This document shows positions 8,229 to 17,448 of a stretch of DNA of 52,163 nucleotides, one piece after another (the stretch's first letter is position 1; every line of letters starts with the position of its first letter). The stretch is from Burkholderiales bacterium (lineage in GTDB: Bacteria > Pseudomonadota > Gammaproteobacteria > Burkholderiales > JABEVD01), in assembly GCA_019753155.1 (NCBI GenBank), contig JAIELG010000041.1, positions 1 through 52,163 of the forward strand, written 5' to 3'. The notes below the pieces were generated by a model, which saw only the letters and a program-made list of their open reading frames with translations, was not told the DNA's origin and made no database searches. Position numbers and translations under genes: made by a program.

Positions 8229-8252
8229 AAATCGCCCATAGGGGGTCGGGAC

Positions 8253-10229
8253 ATGCAGAGAATCAGGCGTGAAAATATTGTTCTGGTGTCGGAACAGGAT
8301 CCGTCCATGCGCTCGATGCTGGGCGGGAAAATGATGGAACTGGGTTTCCGGGTACTCGATGCCGAGGATTGGCGCCAGGCCGTCCGGTTGGCTGAAGAGC
8401 ATGAGCCCGATCTGGTTTTGCTGGGTGAGGGCATGGACGATGCGCTTGGAGCGATGCAACGCCTCGACCTGAAGCAGACCACCCTCGTTCTGGTCGTCGA
8501 AGCGGAATCGCTGGAAAGCGTCGATGTGAGCGGCGTTGCCGATTTTATCCTGAAGCCGGTGAACTGGGCGTCATTCGGGCATCGCATCCGCCGTGCGATG
8601 CAGGCCGGCGATGCCGTGCGGAAGCTCGTGTTCGTGGCAGAGGCCATTCCGGACAAGATGTTCCGGATGGGAAGCGACGGCATCTGCCGGAACTTCAATT
8701 ATTTGAACGGAGCGCCCGGCAAGCCCGTGGCGGATTATTTCCCGGACGATATTGCCGAGATTGTTCTCGATGAGGCCAGGGTCGCCATGAGAAGCGGCAA
8801 GGTTCAGGAGGTCGAGTATGCCGTTCAGGTCGAAGAAGGCATTCGCAATTACGAAGCTCGCCTTGCGCCGCTGAGCGCGGACGAGGCGCTTGTCTTGGTT
8901 CGCGACATCAGCGAAAGGAAGCGGGCCGAAGAAAGGATGCGGTACATCGCCTATTTCGACAGTCTCACCGGCTTGCCGAATCGGCTGGCGTTCCTGGCGA
9001 GTCTGGAAGGCGAACTGAAGCGCAGCGAAAAGGACAACAAGAAGTTTGCGGTGCTTTTCCTGGATATCGATGCTTTCAAGAATATCAATGAATTGCTTGG
9101 GCGAAATGTCGGCGATCATCTGCTTCAGGGCGTGGCGGAAAGGTTGAGAGCCTGTGTGCGCCAAAGAGATCTGATATCCCGTTTCAATGACATGCCCAAC
9201 CATGTTGCCAGATTTGGCGGGGACGAATTCACCGTGCTGCTGACGGGCATCGAGCGCGTCGAAAATGCGTTTGCGGTTGCGAAGCGCTTCAAGGAGGCGA
9301 TGGGGCATCCGTTCATCATCGATTCCAGGGAAATTATCGTGACTTGCAGCATCGGAATCGCAATGTGTCCGGAAGACAGCAGGGATGCGGCATCGCTTCT
9401 CAAATTTGCGGAATTCGCCATGCATCGCGCCAAGGATTCGGGTAAGGACAGAATCCAGCTTTACAGCAGTTCGCTGACGAAACAAATGCTTTACCGCCGC
9501 GATCTGGAAAGCAGTTTGCGCAAGGCACTGGAAAAGGGGGATTTCACGCTCCAATACCAGCCCCAAATCGAGCTTGCAAGTTCGAGGATAACCGGAGCTG
9601 AAGCGCTCATCCGTTGGAAGCGTTCCTCAAATATCCTCGTTCCCCCGGACGAATTCATTCCGCTTGCGGAGGAAACGGGACTCATCCTGCAGATGGGCGA
9701 ATGGGTTCTGCGCACGGCATGCGCGCAGGCAAAAACATGGCAAGACAGGGGGCTGGGAGAAATCCGGGTTTCCGTCAATTTGTCTTCCCGTCAACTCAGG
9801 GATAAGGACTTCAAACGGAAAGCGCTCGCCATTCTCGATGAAACCGGGCTTGCGCCGGATCTGCTCGAACTGGAACTGACCGAGAGCAGCCTGATGAATG
9901 ACGCCGGCACCGACATGCTACGCGGGCTCATGGAAGCGGGCGTTCATATCGCCGTTGATCGATTCGGCACGGGGTATTCTTCGCTGGGCCAGCTCAAACG
10001 TTTTCGCCTGAATAAATTGAAAATAGACAGGAGCTTCATCGCCAACCTGGAATCCAGCCCCGACGATGCCGACATGACGCAGGCCATCATCGCCATGGCG
10101 CATGGACTCAAGATGGAAGTCGTTGCAATGGGGGTCGAAACCATGGCGCAGGCCGATTTGTTGCGCGGATACGGCTGCCCACGGGCTCAGGGGTTCTTGT
10201 TCGACCATAATGCAGAATCCCTGATGTAA
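8253..10229 (+). CDS. Hybrid REC-PAS-GGDEF-EAL protein; likely cyclase with degenerate REC and EAL domains
   Basis: 658 residues. A receiver-like domain spans about 6-115, a PAS-like domain 125-222, GGDEF 230-402 and EAL 410-655. The receiver lacks the phospho-acceptor: where DLVLLD is expected it reads DLVLLG (Gly58), although the Lys101-Pro102 pair remains. The diguanylate cyclase motif is intact (GGDEF 322-326), preceded by a longer loop than usual between an RQRD motif and GGDEF. The EAL motif (450-452), Asn509, Glu544, Lys590 and Gln646 are present, but the DDFGTG motif reads DRFGTG (Arg570) and AEGVE reads AMGVE (Met626). Both lost positions are needed for catalysis in studied phosphodiesterases. 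I infer a cyclic-di-GMP cyclase with a binding or silent EAL domain. Confidence 0.92.
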   Translation: MQRIRRENIVLVSEQDPSMRSMLGGKMMELGFRVLDAEDWRQAVRLAEEHEPDLVLLGEGMDDALGAMQRLDLKQTTLVLVVEAESLESVDVSGVADFILKPVNWASFGHRIRRAMQAGDAVRKLVFVAEAIPDKMFRMGSDGICRNFNYLNGAPGKPVADYFPDDIAEIVLDEARVAMRSGKVQEVEYAVQVEEGIRNYEARLAPLSADEALVLVRDISERKRAEERMRYIAYFDSLTGLPNRLAFLASLEGELKRSEKDNKKFAVLFLDIDAFKNINELLGRNVGDHLLQGVAERLRACVRQRDLISRFNDMPNHVARFGGDEFTVLLTGIERVENAFAVAKRFKEAMGHPFIIDSREIIVTCSIGIAMCPEDSRDAASLLKFAEFAMHRAKDSGKDRIQLYSSSLTKQMLYRRDLESSLRKALEKGDFTLQYQPQIELASSRITGAEALIRWKRSSNILVPPDEFIPLAEETGLILQMGEWVLRTACAQAKTWQDRGLGEIRVSVNLSSRQLRDKDFKRKALAILDETGLAPDLLELELTESSLMNDAGTDMLRGLMEAGVHIAVDRFGTGYSSLGQLKRFRLNKLKIDRSFIANLESSPDDADMTQAIIAMAHGLKMEVVAMGVETMAQADLLRGYGCPRAQGFLFDHNAESLM

Positions 10230-10241
10230 AATGAAGCATAG

Positions 10242-11147
<906 letters not shown>

Positions 11148-11151
11148 AAAA

Positions 11152-11793
11152 TTGCGCGCTAGGGTATGGGTTTTCGATCTCGACAATACGCTGCATGATG
11201 CAACGCCGCATATTTTCCCCCATATCAACCGGGGCATGACGGAGTACCTGCAAAAACATCTGGGTCTGGATCGGGAAGAGGCCGACAGCCTGAGAAAATT
11301 CTACTGGGAGCGTTATGGCGCGACCCTGCACGGGATGATGCTTCATCACGACATCAAGCCGGGGCATTTCCTGGCGCAGACTCATCATTTTCCCGAGCTT
11401 GCGAAGATGGTGGTGGGCGAGTCCCAGTTGAGGCATTCCCTGCGCGATTTTTCGGGGAAGAAGATTGTTTTTTCCAACGCGCCGCTGCATTATGCGCGTG
11501 CCGTGTTGAGAATATTGAGGATAGATGACCTGTTCGACGGGGTTTTTTCGATAGAATATGCAAAATTCAGGCCCAAGCCGGATGCATATGGTTTTTTCCG
11601 GATTTTCAGGAAAATGGGGCTGAATCCATCCCGATTCATCATGGTCGAGGATACGCTCGCCAATCTCAGGATGGCGAAGAAGCTCGGAATGAAAACGGTC
11701 TGGGTGACTGATTCGCGCCATAGGCCGTCCTATGTCGACATGAATGTCTCGTCGATCCGTGACCTTTCGAGAAGGCAATTCATATTCAACTAG
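11152..11793 (+). CDS. Pyrimidine 5'-nucleotidase, HAD superfamily
   Basis: 213 residues. The HAD motif I DxDxT appears as FDLDNTLHDA at about 8-17. Motif II is FSNAP near 106 and motif III/IV is KPDAYGFF plus VEDTLAN. This SDT1/PpnN-like pattern fits yeast Sdt1-type pyrimidine nucleotidases. The only plausible start is TTG at 11152, because any later start would remove motif I; no strong ribosome site precedes it, so it is probably coupled to argB, whose stop lies four bases upstream. It likely dephosphorylates UMP/CMP or damaged pyrimidine nucleotides in the cytoplasm. Confidence 0.85.
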   Translation: MRARVWVFDLDNTLHDATPHIFPHINRGMTEYLQKHLGLDREEADSLRKFYWERYGATLHGMMLHHDIKPGHFLAQTHHFPELAKMVVGESQLRHSLRDFSGKKIVFSNAPLHYARAVLRILRIDDLFDGVFSIEYAKFRPKPDAYGFFRIFRKMGLNPSRFIMVEDTLANLRMAKKLGMKTVWVTDSRHRPSYVDMNVSSIRDLSRRQFIFN

Positions 11794-11802
11794 AGGACAA
11801 GC

Positions 11803-12381
11803 ATGTCGGCAAAAACGGGCGAAAGAAAGCTGCAAATCCTGCAAACCCTGGCGCAAATGCTGCAATTGCCCAGCGGCGAGAAAATCACGACCGCATCCCT
11901 TGCGGCAAGGCTCGATGTTTCCGAGGCTGCGCTTTACCGGCATTTCGCCAGCAAGGCGCAGATGTTCGAGGGTCTGATCGAGTTCATCGAGCAGACGCTT
12001 TTCGGGCTGATCAACAAGATTTCGGCGGAAGATGCGAGCGGACTGAAGCAGGTCGAGGCGATCATGTCGCTGCTTCTGGGTTTTGCGAAAAAGAATCCGG
12101 GGATGACCCGCGTGCTGATCGGGGACGCGCTCGTCAATGAAAACGAGCGGCTTCAGGGCAGGATCAACCAGTTGCACGACAGGCTGGAAGCGACATTGAA
12201 GCAGTCCCTGCGTTTTGCAACGAGCCAGGGCGAGATATCCGGCGATCTGGACGAAGCGGTTCAGGCGAATATTCTGATGTGCTATGTCGTCGGACGCTGG
12301 CACCAGTTCGCAAAAAGCGGCTTCAGGCGCGACCCCATGGAGTCCTGGACTCAGCAGTGGGCGATGCTGTCGAAATTCTAA
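11803..12381 (+). CDS. slmA: Nucleoid occlusion factor SlmA (TetR family)
   Basis: 192 residues. The N-terminal TetR helix-turn-helix reads LAARLDVSEAALYRHFASKA, followed by the SlmA-type segment EFIEQTLFGLINKI. SlmA binds specific chromosomal sites and blocks FtsZ ring assembly over the nucleoid. It follows the nucleotidase by nine bases, with a GAGGACAAG ribosome site before the ATG. It is the last core gene before the foreign Dnd block; composition changes right after its stop codon. Confidence 0.9.
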   Translation: MSAKTGERKLQILQTLAQMLQLPSGEKITTASLAARLDVSEAALYRHFASKAQMFEGLIEFIEQTLFGLINKISAEDASGLKQVEAIMSLLLGFAKKNPGMTRVLIGDALVNENERLQGRINQLHDRLEATLKQSLRFATSQGEISGDLDEAVQANILMCYVVGRWHQFAKSGFRRDPMESWTQQWAMLSKF

Positions 12382-12387
12382 CCGTGT

Positions 12388-12418
12388 TTGCCCGGATGGC
12401 CTGGAAACGGGGGATAAT
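12388..12418 (+). promoter_or_regulatory. Weak promoter candidate before the dnd operon
   Basis: TTGCCC (12388-12393) and GATAAT (12413-12418) are separated by 19 bases, a long spacer. It is the best sigma-70-like pair in the 104-base gap between slmA and dndC. No operator or DndB-type regulator gene is visible. Confidence 0.25.
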
Positions 12419-12485
12419 GTAAAGCATATGCCCGTCCTTCTCCTGGACTCGGCCACTACAATTGCGATGTCGCTAACAGGCCTCA

Positions 12486-13649
12486 ATGATGCATATGTTT
12501 AACGAAATACTGGATGCTCGTGCCGATGGCGTCCCAGGACCGGTCTTGATGAGGAGCGAGACTGACTTTTGGGATGCGGTGGTGCATTCCGTTCGTGAGG
12601 AATATCTATCGGAAACTCAGGATTATCCATGGATTATCGGGTTTTCTGGCGGCAAGGATTCGACCGTTGTTGCCCAGGCTGTTTTCGAGGCCTTGCTGCA
12701 AATTCCGCCATTTCAGCGAAAGCGACATGTCCATTTGGTATCCAACGATACTCAGGTAGAAAGCCCGCTGGTCATGGCGCACTTGATCAAAGTGCAAGCT
12801 GCGATTGCCAGCATGGCTGAAAGCTTTCGCTTGCCTGTCACGGTCGTGACGACCCGCCCGGCTCCGGACAAAACTTTCTGGACGCTGTTGATCGGAAAAG
12901 GCTACCCCAGCCCGAACCAGACGATGCGCTGGTGCACCGATCGCCTGAAAATTCTGCCGACCAGCCGGTACATACTGGACAACGTATCTGCCCATGGCGC
13001 GGCTATCGTGGTACTGGGCGTGCGCCTTGATGAAAGTGAAAGTCGCCGTAATTCCATCAACAAGTTTCAAAATCTCGCGGGCTCGGATCTCACGCCGCAC
13101 AACGAGTTGCCGGGGGCGTTTATTTATCGCCCAATCGTTCACCTCACTGTGGATGACGTGTGGGAAGTGCTGGGTCGTTGTCAGCCCCCATGGGGGGGGG
13201 CTCATCGAGACCTGATCCAATTGTACCGGGATGCCGAAGGGGGTGAATGCCCGGTGGTGTTGAGCAAGGATGAGGCACCCGGGTGCGGAACGTCGAATAG
13301 CCGGTTTGGATGCTGGACATGTACGGTGGTCGAGAAAGATAAAAGCATTCAGGGATTCATTGATGTGGGCAATCGCCACTTCAAATCCCTGGTGGATTTC
13401 CGGGACTGGCTCAAAGAAATCCGCAACAAGCCTGAATACAGGCAGGTAGAACGCAGAAACGGTCGGACTCAATTCGATCTTGTTACAGGCAAGCATATTC
13501 CTGGGCCGTTCACCATTCAGGCACGTAAGATGATCCTTGACCGCCTGCGGGAAACCGAGGAAGAATTCGGCGGCCAGCTTATCAGCAAGGGAGAAATAGA
13601 CATCATCGAGTCAACATGGGCTGAAGAACTGGTTCAGAAGGGGGAGTGA
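12486..13649 (+). CDS. dndC: DNA phosphorothioation sulfurtransferase DndC, short form
   Basis: 387 residues. It has the ATP-pyrophosphatase loop SGGKDST at 54-60, then the DndC marks SNDTQVESP (87-93), RWCTDRLKI (Cys150), GVRLDESESRR, and a cysteine-rich NSRFGCWTCTVVEKDKS block. Cys255, Cys267, Cys276 and Cys279, with Cys150, are the candidate iron-sulphur ligands. DndC activates the DNA phosphate and works with a cysteine desulfurase to place sulphur in the backbone. Known DndC proteins are usually around 500 residues, while this one stops after the LISKGEIDIIEST segment. The next small gene may supply the missing tail. No dndA or dndB accompanies it. Confidence 0.9.
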   Translation: MMHMFNEILDARADGVPGPVLMRSETDFWDAVVHSVREEYLSETQDYPWIIGFSGGKDSTVVAQAVFEALLQIPPFQRKRHVHLVSNDTQVESPLVMAHLIKVQAAIASMAESFRLPVTVVTTRPAPDKTFWTLLIGKGYPSPNQTMRWCTDRLKILPTSRYILDNVSAHGAAIVVLGVRLDESESRRNSINKFQNLAGSDLTPHNELPGAFIYRPIVHLTVDDVWEVLGRCQPPWGGAHRDLIQLYRDAEGGECPVVLSKDEAPGCGTSNSRFGCWTCTVVEKDKSIQGFIDVGNRHFKSLVDFRDWLKEIRNKPEYRQVERRNGRTQFDLVTGKHIPGPFTIQARKMILDRLRETEEEFGGQLISKGEIDIIESTWAEELVQKGE

Positions 13650-13655
13650 ATAAAA

Positions 13656-13856
13656 ATGCCAGAAGTGTATTTGGGTGATCTGCCGCTATGGTCGGACAAC
13701 GTAGCCAGAGATGTAATGGAGAAATTGTGCCAAAAACATAATGTTCCTGTAGATGTGTTCACAGAGCTTGTGGCAATTCAACGCCATAACCAAGACAGAA
13801 GCAAGGCGTTTGGTATTTATGACGCCATCAGCGAAGCCTTGAGCCGGATGGATTGA
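13656..13856 (+). CDS. Small Dnd-associated protein, possible detached DndC C-terminal domain
   Basis: 66 residues, six bases after dndC and nine before dndD, so clearly part of the operon. It is mostly helical: KLWS-like PLWSDNVARDVM, then CQKHNVPVDVFTELVAIQR, then a conserved-looking GIYDAISEALSRMD end. From memory, full-length DndC proteins end with a similar helical segment (LC.EHGV....L..L...... GIY..L...L), so this may be the DndC tail encoded as a separate chain. It also resembles what databases call a DNA-modification-associated small protein. The biochemical role is unknown. Confidence 0.7.
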   Translation: MPEVYLGDLPLWSDNVARDVMEKLCQKHNVPVDVFTELVAIQRHNQDRSKAFGIYDAISEALSRMD

Positions 13857-13865
13857 AAGAAAATC

Positions 13866-15911
13866 ATGTGGATTTCCCGGCTTGAACTCATCAATTTCAA
13901 AAGCTACCAACATCAGGTTTTTGAATTTCCCTCGCCCAGTCAAGGCAAGAACATCATTCTTATAGGTGGGATGAATGGCTACGGTAAGACGACCATTCTG
14001 GAAGCGCTCTATCTGGGACTCTATGGTAAAGACTCCATCATCCACCTTGCCCGCGCTGGCATCAAAGGTGACGTGGGCTACCCGGTTTTTCTTGAGCGCG
14101 CTTTACACGGTCATGCATTAAAAACCAAACGCGATACCATGAGTGTAATGGTGGAAATCAATACCAACGACCATGAAGGCTTTCAGGTCATTCGCAAGTG
14201 GTTTTTTTCACCCAAAGGCGATTGGAGAGACGAAGAAATTCTGATATACGATATCCGTGATGGCATTCGTATCCAAACTCGCAATGCGGATCAGATTGAA
14301 GAAATATTGGATCAATACTTCGTTCCTGCACACTTGGCACCATTCTTCTTCTTTGATGGTGAAGAAGTGAAGCGTTTAGCCGACCATAACCGTGTTGAGC
14401 AAATCAAAATGGGCATGGAAGGTTTGCTTGGCGTGGTTCTGCTCCGCAAATTAGAAACCCGGTTGCAGCAGTATCAGGCTAACAAGAGCCAGGGTGTGCC
14501 AAAAGTCGATGAAGAAAAACACCGTCAATTGCTGGAGGAACTCACTCAGCACGAGCAACTGCTGGAAGAATCGCAACAGAAGAAAATTAAGGCTCATGAG
14601 GAATTGGACATACTCAAAGCCGAACGTAGTAATTTGATGCACCGTATCATGGCACTTGGAGGCGGTGGTGGCGATATTGCAAATGCACGAGATATCGTTG
14701 AAGAATTGACCCGTGCGGAAATTGACCTGAAAGAATGCCAGGATGATGTGGAGCAGGTATTGGGATCCAGTCTCTCATTCCACTTGATTTCGCAGGAGAT
14801 TCGTAACGCTTATGTGAATCAGATAAAGGCTGAAGAAGAACGTATTAAGTGGGACACCCGTAAGAACAGTCTGGAACCAGATAAAGAGAAATTTGTTTCG
14901 CGTTTTTTCGCAGATGATGCCCCAGCATTTAATCCTGACCTTACCATTGAACAGCATACGACGATTACACACCGCCTAGAAACTGCGTGGGAAAGCCTGT
15001 TTTATCCTTTACCAGAGGGCTGTGCGGAAGAAATCATCCACGATTATATCCATGGCGCGAAACGTCAGCAGGTTATTGGCATGATGGAAAATTTAAGCAT
15101 CGGTGCTCAGGACATACTTGGCCTTCTGGAACGACGGGATAACCTTCATGAGAAGATTCGCAACCTTCGCAACCGTCTGGCCAAGATTGAAGGGATTGAC
15201 CGCGATGGAACATTGGCCGGACTCAATACCGAAATGAGTGCCATACATGGCAAAATTGACCAGAAACAGCACGAACTAGGGGCAATTGAGAAGCAAGTTT
15301 CCACGCTCCAAATCAACATCAACAACGAACGTGCCAACTACCAGCGCGAACACGAGAAGTTTCTGAAAGCAAATCCGGTAAAATCGGATGTTGCCCGCGC
15401 AGATAGGGTATGCAAATTAATCGAGGAACTGGTTCCCAGCCTTTATGCGCTCAAGACAAACCGTTTAGCCTATGCCATGACTAACGTTTTCCAGCAACTA
15501 TCACACAAGAAGCAGGTGGCTCGAATTGAAATTGATGAAACAGGGAAATCCCGTCTCATCAGTTTCGAAGGCAACGAAATCACATTTGATAAATCTGCGG
15601 GTGAAGACCAGTTATTTGCCACTTCGCTGCTAGCAGGGCTTGCCGAAATCTCTGGCATTAAGGCACCATTGGTGGTGGATACCCCATTGGCACGCTTGGA
15701 TAGCAACCATCGCAAAAATATCTTGAATTACTGGATTTCTGATAAGAGCCGACAGGTATTTCTGTTGAGCCAAGACAAGGAAATCGATGCGCAAGTTTAC
15801 AATGAACTACATGACAGCATTGCGCAGTCATATCTGCTTCAACACCAGCAAATCGGTAATGGCGTGGGTATGACGGTAGCCACCAAAAATGCCTATTTCG
15901 GAGGTCAGTGA
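13866..15911 (+). CDS. dndD: DNA sulfur modification protein DndD (SMC/RecN-like ATPase)
   Basis: 681 residues. The N-terminal half of the ATPase carries Walker A in GMNGYGKTT (35-43), following the LELINFKSY start typical of SMC/Rad50-type proteins. A long coiled-coil region (about 190-520) connects to the C-terminal half, with the ABC-type signature SAGEDQLFATS (about 577) and Walker B PLVVDTPLARLD (about 600). No CxxC zinc hook is visible. DndD supplies ATPase activity and probably strand nicking or DNA handling in phosphorothioation, in a DndCDE complex. Its stop overlaps the next gene by four bases (ATGA). Confidence 0.9.
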   Translation: MWISRLELINFKSYQHQVFEFPSPSQGKNIILIGGMNGYGKTTILEALYLGLYGKDSIIHLARAGIKGDVGYPVFLERALHGHALKTKRDTMSVMVEINTNDHEGFQVIRKWFFSPKGDWRDEEILIYDIRDGIRIQTRNADQIEEILDQYFVPAHLAPFFFFDGEEVKRLADHNRVEQIKMGMEGLLGVVLLRKLETRLQQYQANKSQGVPKVDEEKHRQLLEELTQHEQLLEESQQKKIKAHEELDILKAERSNLMHRIMALGGGGGDIANARDIVEELTRAEIDLKECQDDVEQVLGSSLSFHLISQEIRNAYVNQIKAEEERIKWDTRKNSLEPDKEKFVSRFFADDAPAFNPDLTIEQHTTITHRLETAWESLFYPLPEGCAEEIIHDYIHGAKRQQVIGMMENLSIGAQDILGLLERRDNLHEKIRNLRNRLAKIEGIDRDGTLAGLNTEMSAIHGKIDQKQHELGAIEKQVSTLQININNERANYQREHEKFLKANPVKSDVARADRVCKLIEELVPSLYALKTNRLAYAMTNVFQQLSHKKQVARIEIDETGKSRLISFEGNEITFDKSAGEDQLFATSLLAGLAEISGIKAPLVVDTPLARLDSNHRKNILNYWISDKSRQVFLLSQDKEIDAQVYNELHDSIAQSYLLQHQQIGNGVGMTVATKNAYFGGQ

Positions 15912-17443
15912 TGAGTGATATCAGCTTGGAAAATGTGCTGGTCTCCAATTTCCAGACTAGCACAGAAGCCGACAAAATTACTGAAATGCTAAAAGGGAAG
16001 TTGGGCCTTTCCGTGCGGTATCGTGTTGCACGCCTTGCCATTGGACGCTCGCTGGGCGAACCAAACTTCCCCACACAAAATGTGGATGCCCAAGGGAAAA
16101 CCATTAAGGGCGATTTGCTGTTTGGATTGGATGAATACCCGTTATGGGTGGGGTTGCTCATTACCAACATCAAAAAGCACGTCCAAAGACCTGAGCTTAC
16201 GATTGCAACTTTACAAAGTGCCGTCAGGCGGCATTGGCATCGAGGCATCATGCTTTTGCTGGATGACTGGAACGAAGCGGGGGAGGACCCTCGAAGGTTT
16301 TGGGAAATATTGATTCATCGCCGGGCCATGCTGCCCGATACTGTTTCCAAGTCGGGCAAGTTTGGCGAGATTCATCAAGACGACGGGATGGGTTTCACTG
16401 GCATGGCCAAAGCCGTCTATGTCGATTTGGGTAGGGGTGTAGATGCGCCATACGATCAATACAAACGTCTGGTGAATGGCGTTGGCACTTCTCCTCACAT
16501 GGCAATTATGGGGCAGTCCGGATCAGGCAAGACTCGCATCATGAAAGAGGTATTGAAGCAGATTCATATACAAACCACTGCACCAGTAATTTTGTTGGAC
16601 CTGGGTAAGGGCGACTTGGCCAACGATACGGCATTGATTGACACATTGGGAGTGAAAATCCTGCGTGTTCCCGAAGACGGTATCCCGCTGGATATGTTTT
16701 ACGGCTCCAAACAAAACGATGAGGTGGCTACTGATACAGTAATGGGTTTTCGTGATTCATTCTCCAATGTGGTGCAAGGTAAGCTGGGGCCGAAACAACT
16801 AGACAATCTGCGGGAAGCGCTAAAACCGCTGTTTTCGACTCAAGAAAAAATAACGCTGGAAGATGTGCGCTCATGGCTTGACCAGTTCTATGAAGAGAAT
16901 GACTTGAAGATGGACAGTGTAATGTCCACCATCAACGATCTGACGCAATATACGATTTTTAGGCCAGACTACTCACCCCTGCAATTCTTTTCACAAAGCT
17001 GGATTATCACCTTTGCCCATGCTCACGACACCATCAAAAATCTGGCGGTTTTTTTGCTGATGGATGCGTTGAATACATACATGAAGCGCTCGCCAGAGGC
17101 GCCACAAGACAGTGAAGGGCATCGCGCAATCCGTTTGGTTCTCGCTGTAGATGAAGCACGTCATCTGTTATCTTCCAGACATGACGCCTTGAGCGACAAT
17201 ATCCGCCTGCATCGTTCCAAAGGCTTGGTGGTTACCCTTGCTTCACAAAGCCCGGATGACTATGATGGCAAGAGCGATGATTATATGGAAAATATTGGAT
17301 TACCCATTTGCTTCAATACGAACGCTGTAGCTACAAAAGTGCTCCAGAACATGTTTCGGGGCAAGGTGAATTTTTCCTCGCTCCCGGCTGGCGTGTTCAT
17401 GACGGTGAAGGATTCTAAGCCTATCAAGGTAAAGGCATTTTAG
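15908..17443 (+). CDS. DndE domain fused to a HerA/FtsK-type P-loop ATPase
   Basis: 511 residues. Residues about 15-135 read like a complete DndE: a KITEMLKGKLGLSVRYRVAR helix pair, IGRSLGEP, then KGDLLFGLDEYPLW and a final RRHWHRGIMLLLDDW. DndE normally is a free protein of about 110-130 residues that forms tetramers on nicked DNA. Here the chain continues into a large ATPase with Walker A GQSGSGKT (202-209), Walker B LAVDEA (412-417) and ASQSPDDYD after it, the pattern of HerA/VirB4/FtsK translocases. A fusion implies that a DNA-pumping motor is physically attached to the modification complex. Start ATG overlaps the dndD stop. The domain calls come from motif reading alone. Confidence 0.8.
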   Translation: MMSDISLENVLVSNFQTSTEADKITEMLKGKLGLSVRYRVARLAIGRSLGEPNFPTQNVDAQGKTIKGDLLFGLDEYPLWVGLLITNIKKHVQRPELTIATLQSAVRRHWHRGIMLLLDDWNEAGEDPRRFWEILIHRRAMLPDTVSKSGKFGEIHQDDGMGFTGMAKAVYVDLGRGVDAPYDQYKRLVNGVGTSPHMAIMGQSGSGKTRIMKEVLKQIHIQTTAPVILLDLGKGDLANDTALIDTLGVKILRVPEDGIPLDMFYGSKQNDEVATDTVMGFRDSFSNVVQGKLGPKQLDNLREALKPLFSTQEKITLEDVRSWLDQFYEENDLKMDSVMSTINDLTQYTIFRPDYSPLQFFSQSWIITFAHAHDTIKNLAVFLLMDALNTYMKRSPEAPQDSEGHRAIRLVLAVDEARHLLSSRHDALSDNIRLHRSKGLVVTLASQSPDDYDGKSDDYMENIGLPICFNTNAVATKVLQNMFRGKVNFSSLPAGVFMTVKDSKPIKVKAF

Positions 17444-17448
17444 GGGAA

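Noticed and set aside
8177-8252. Possible cyclic-di-GMP riboswitch
   Set aside because: The leader lacks the conserved core sequence and junction pattern of the known GEMM classes; only a simple hairpin is present.
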